Shown in pieces: positions 13,876 through 14,784 of a stretch of 14,784 nucleotides of DNA. The translations under genes were made by a program, and so were the position numbers. The stretch lies in assembly GCA_021802165.1 (NCBI GenBank), contig JAKAAU010000009.1, forward strand, positions 1-14,784. The letters run 5' to 3'. Below the pieces are notes generated by a model, which ran no database searches, was not told where the DNA came from, and was given only the letters and a program-made list of their open reading frames with translations. Position 1 is the stretch's first letter, and every line of letters starts with the position of its first letter. Source of the stretch: Thermoplasmata archaeon (GTDB lineage: Archaea > Thermoplasmatota > Thermoplasmata > Thermoplasmatales > Thermoplasmataceae).

Positions 13876-14694
13876 TTAATATTTTTTATTCTGTATTTTG
13901 ATTTCCTTCAGCAGCTGGTTATACATATAATCTATATTGGAGGCTGTGTGCACAGTTATGCCCTTATCAGACAGATAATTTTTAAGCTGTTCCCTTGAGA
14001 TCATATCAGTGGTATCCCCTATTTTTTCCTTGATAACAGTGGGAATTAATTTTACCAGATTCTGCCTTTCAACAGACTTCATATTTTTTTCTATTTTTTT
14101 ACGGGCTTCCCTGTTAACACGGTCAATTTTCAGCTTTAATTCCTGATCTACCGGAAAATCAAAATTTATTCCCTTATCCATCCAGAAATTATTCATATTG
14201 CTGTCTATTTCATCAGATTCTAAATCCACAACCTCACTGTCAAAATACTGTAACATATCCTGTATAAGTGAATCTATGGATTTTTCATTGACCTCTCTGG
14301 TAAGTGGCAGTACCTTCTTTTCATCATTTTCTTCCAGGAGGTCATCGATATTGAATGTGTTTAACTCTGCGAACCAGTCCGCTTCCTCATGGTATTTGTA
14401 ACCCACATCATTTGATATATACATAATATCAATTTCTGCAATCTTGCCTCTGTACTTCTTGCAATCTATGGAAGAGCAGTCCATATCCTCATCTTCGAAT
14501 CTTTTTATAGAAATCACAATGGATTTAATTCCGCTTTCTCCTGCATTCTTCAGGAATTTTGCAGCTCCCCCCATGCGTTTATCCCACTCGAAGCTAATCA
14601 CTATATCCACATCTGTGGAATAATATATAGAAATTTCATTCCTTTTGGAATATTTTACAATGCTGTCCCACAGTAATTCCATTTTATCTTTCAT
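13876..14694 (-). CDS. Hypothetical protein, acidic centre and basic helical C-terminus
   Basis: I do not recognise this 272-residue protein. Residues 21-105 alternate beta-strand-like stretches (ISIYYSTDVDIVISF, SIVISIKRF, AEIDIMYIS) with short helices, suggesting a compact alpha/beta domain. There are two cysteines (73 and 78). Residues 105-165 are strongly acidic and probably flexible. Residues 184-212 form a charged, Lys/Arg-rich helix with possible coiled-coil character. Residues 214-265 look like a small helical domain. No signal peptide or membrane segment is visible, so it is probably cytosolic. ATG 14694 is chosen; an in-frame TTG at 14706 would add four residues and sits close to the predicted transcription start. 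No Shine-Dalgarno motif is visible. Base composition resembles the neighbours, so recent transfer is not indicated. Confidence 0.75.
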   Translation of the reverse strand: MKDKMELLWDSIVKYSKRNEISIYYSTDVDIVISFEWDKRMGGAAKFLKNAGESGIKSIVISIKRFEDEDMDCSSIDCKKYRGKIAEIDIMYISNDVGYKYHEEADWFAELNTFNIDDLLEENDEKKVLPLTREVNEKSIDSLIQDMLQYFDSEVVDLESDEIDSNMNNFWMDKGINFDFPVDQELKLKIDRVNREARKKIEKNMKSVERQNLVKLIPTVIKEKIGDTTDMISREQLKNYLSDKGITVHTASNIDYMYNQLLKEIKIQNKKY

Positions 14695-14727
14695 ATTAGA
14701 CCACAATACAGATAATTAAGATAAAAC

Positions 14728-14737
14728 TCATATAAAA
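14728..14737 (-). promoter_or_regulatory. TATA box of the hypothetical gene
   Basis: The minus strand reads TTTTATATGA, centred about 26 nt upstream of position 14707, with AAATCC before it as a weak BRE. Predicted transcription start is near 14707, about 12 nt before ATG 14694. Confidence 0.45.
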
Positions 14738-14784
14738 GGATTTTTAATATTATTTTGTATGCACTTAAATATATAATATTTCAG

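Noticed and set aside
1..14784. Mobile element, CRISPR array, tRNA or defence island
   Set aside because: No repeats with regular spacers, terminal inverted repeats, transposase, integrase, cloverleaf or nuclease modules were found; composition looks even across the genes.

Overview
This window comes from a member of the Thermoplasmatales or a close relative, a cell-wall-less acidophilic archaeon. The evidence is a group II chaperonin very close to what I remember of the Thermoplasma thermosome beta subunit, an archaeal-type leucyl-tRNA synthetase, pyruvoyl-dependent arginine decarboxylase, archease, a tetraether lipid synthase, AT-rich spacers with TATA boxes about 25 nt before start codons, and heavy use of AGG/AGA arginine codons. 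The genus cannot be fixed from the sequence. There is no tRNA, rRNA, CRISPR array, insertion sequence, integrase or phage gene; this is a dense, mostly housekeeping stretch.

Layout, left to right. Positions 1-265 (minus) hold the start of an L-rhamnose mutarotase-type gene cut by the window edge. Next on the minus strand are the thermosome gene (368-1987), with a 9-bp inverted repeat over its stop codon, and an Lhr-type superfamily 2 helicase (2090-4795). A divergent 240-bp spacer (about 4796-5037) carries a promoter for each side and four copies of TAGCAT/ATGCTA, two of them fused into a 12-bp palindrome. To its right on the plus strand are two overlapping genes for short MutS-like ATPases (5038-6576 and 6551-8068). 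They lack the MutS mismatch-reading domain, and both carry Asn-Glu instead of Asp-Glu in Walker B. Then follow pdaD (8144-8683) and leuS (8684-11392), which abut with no spacer. leuS meets the archease gene (11393-11794, minus) tail to tail, the two stop codons forming TGATCA. Tetraether lipid synthase (11854-13680, minus) follows. A 195-bp spacer with a 12-bp palindrome separates it from an unrecognised acidic protein gene (13876-14694, minus).

How the genes relate. Most are stand-alone housekeeping functions: protein folding (thermosome), tRNA charging (leuS), activation of RtcB RNA ligase (archease), agmatine synthesis for polyamines and agmatidine-modified tRNA (pdaD), and membrane-spanning lipid synthesis (tes). 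The most interesting unit is the translationally coupled pair of MutS-like ATPases, which probably form a heterodimer. They are divergent from an Lhr helicase across a spacer with a repeated motif. A joint nucleic-acid role is possible but is inference only.

Transcription signals are consistent across the window. Several genes look leaderless (rhaM-like, thsB nearly so, lhr, pdaD, archease). Shine-Dalgarno motifs appear where a leader or an internal operon position needs one: the first MutS-like gene at its GTG, the second MutS-like gene, and tes.
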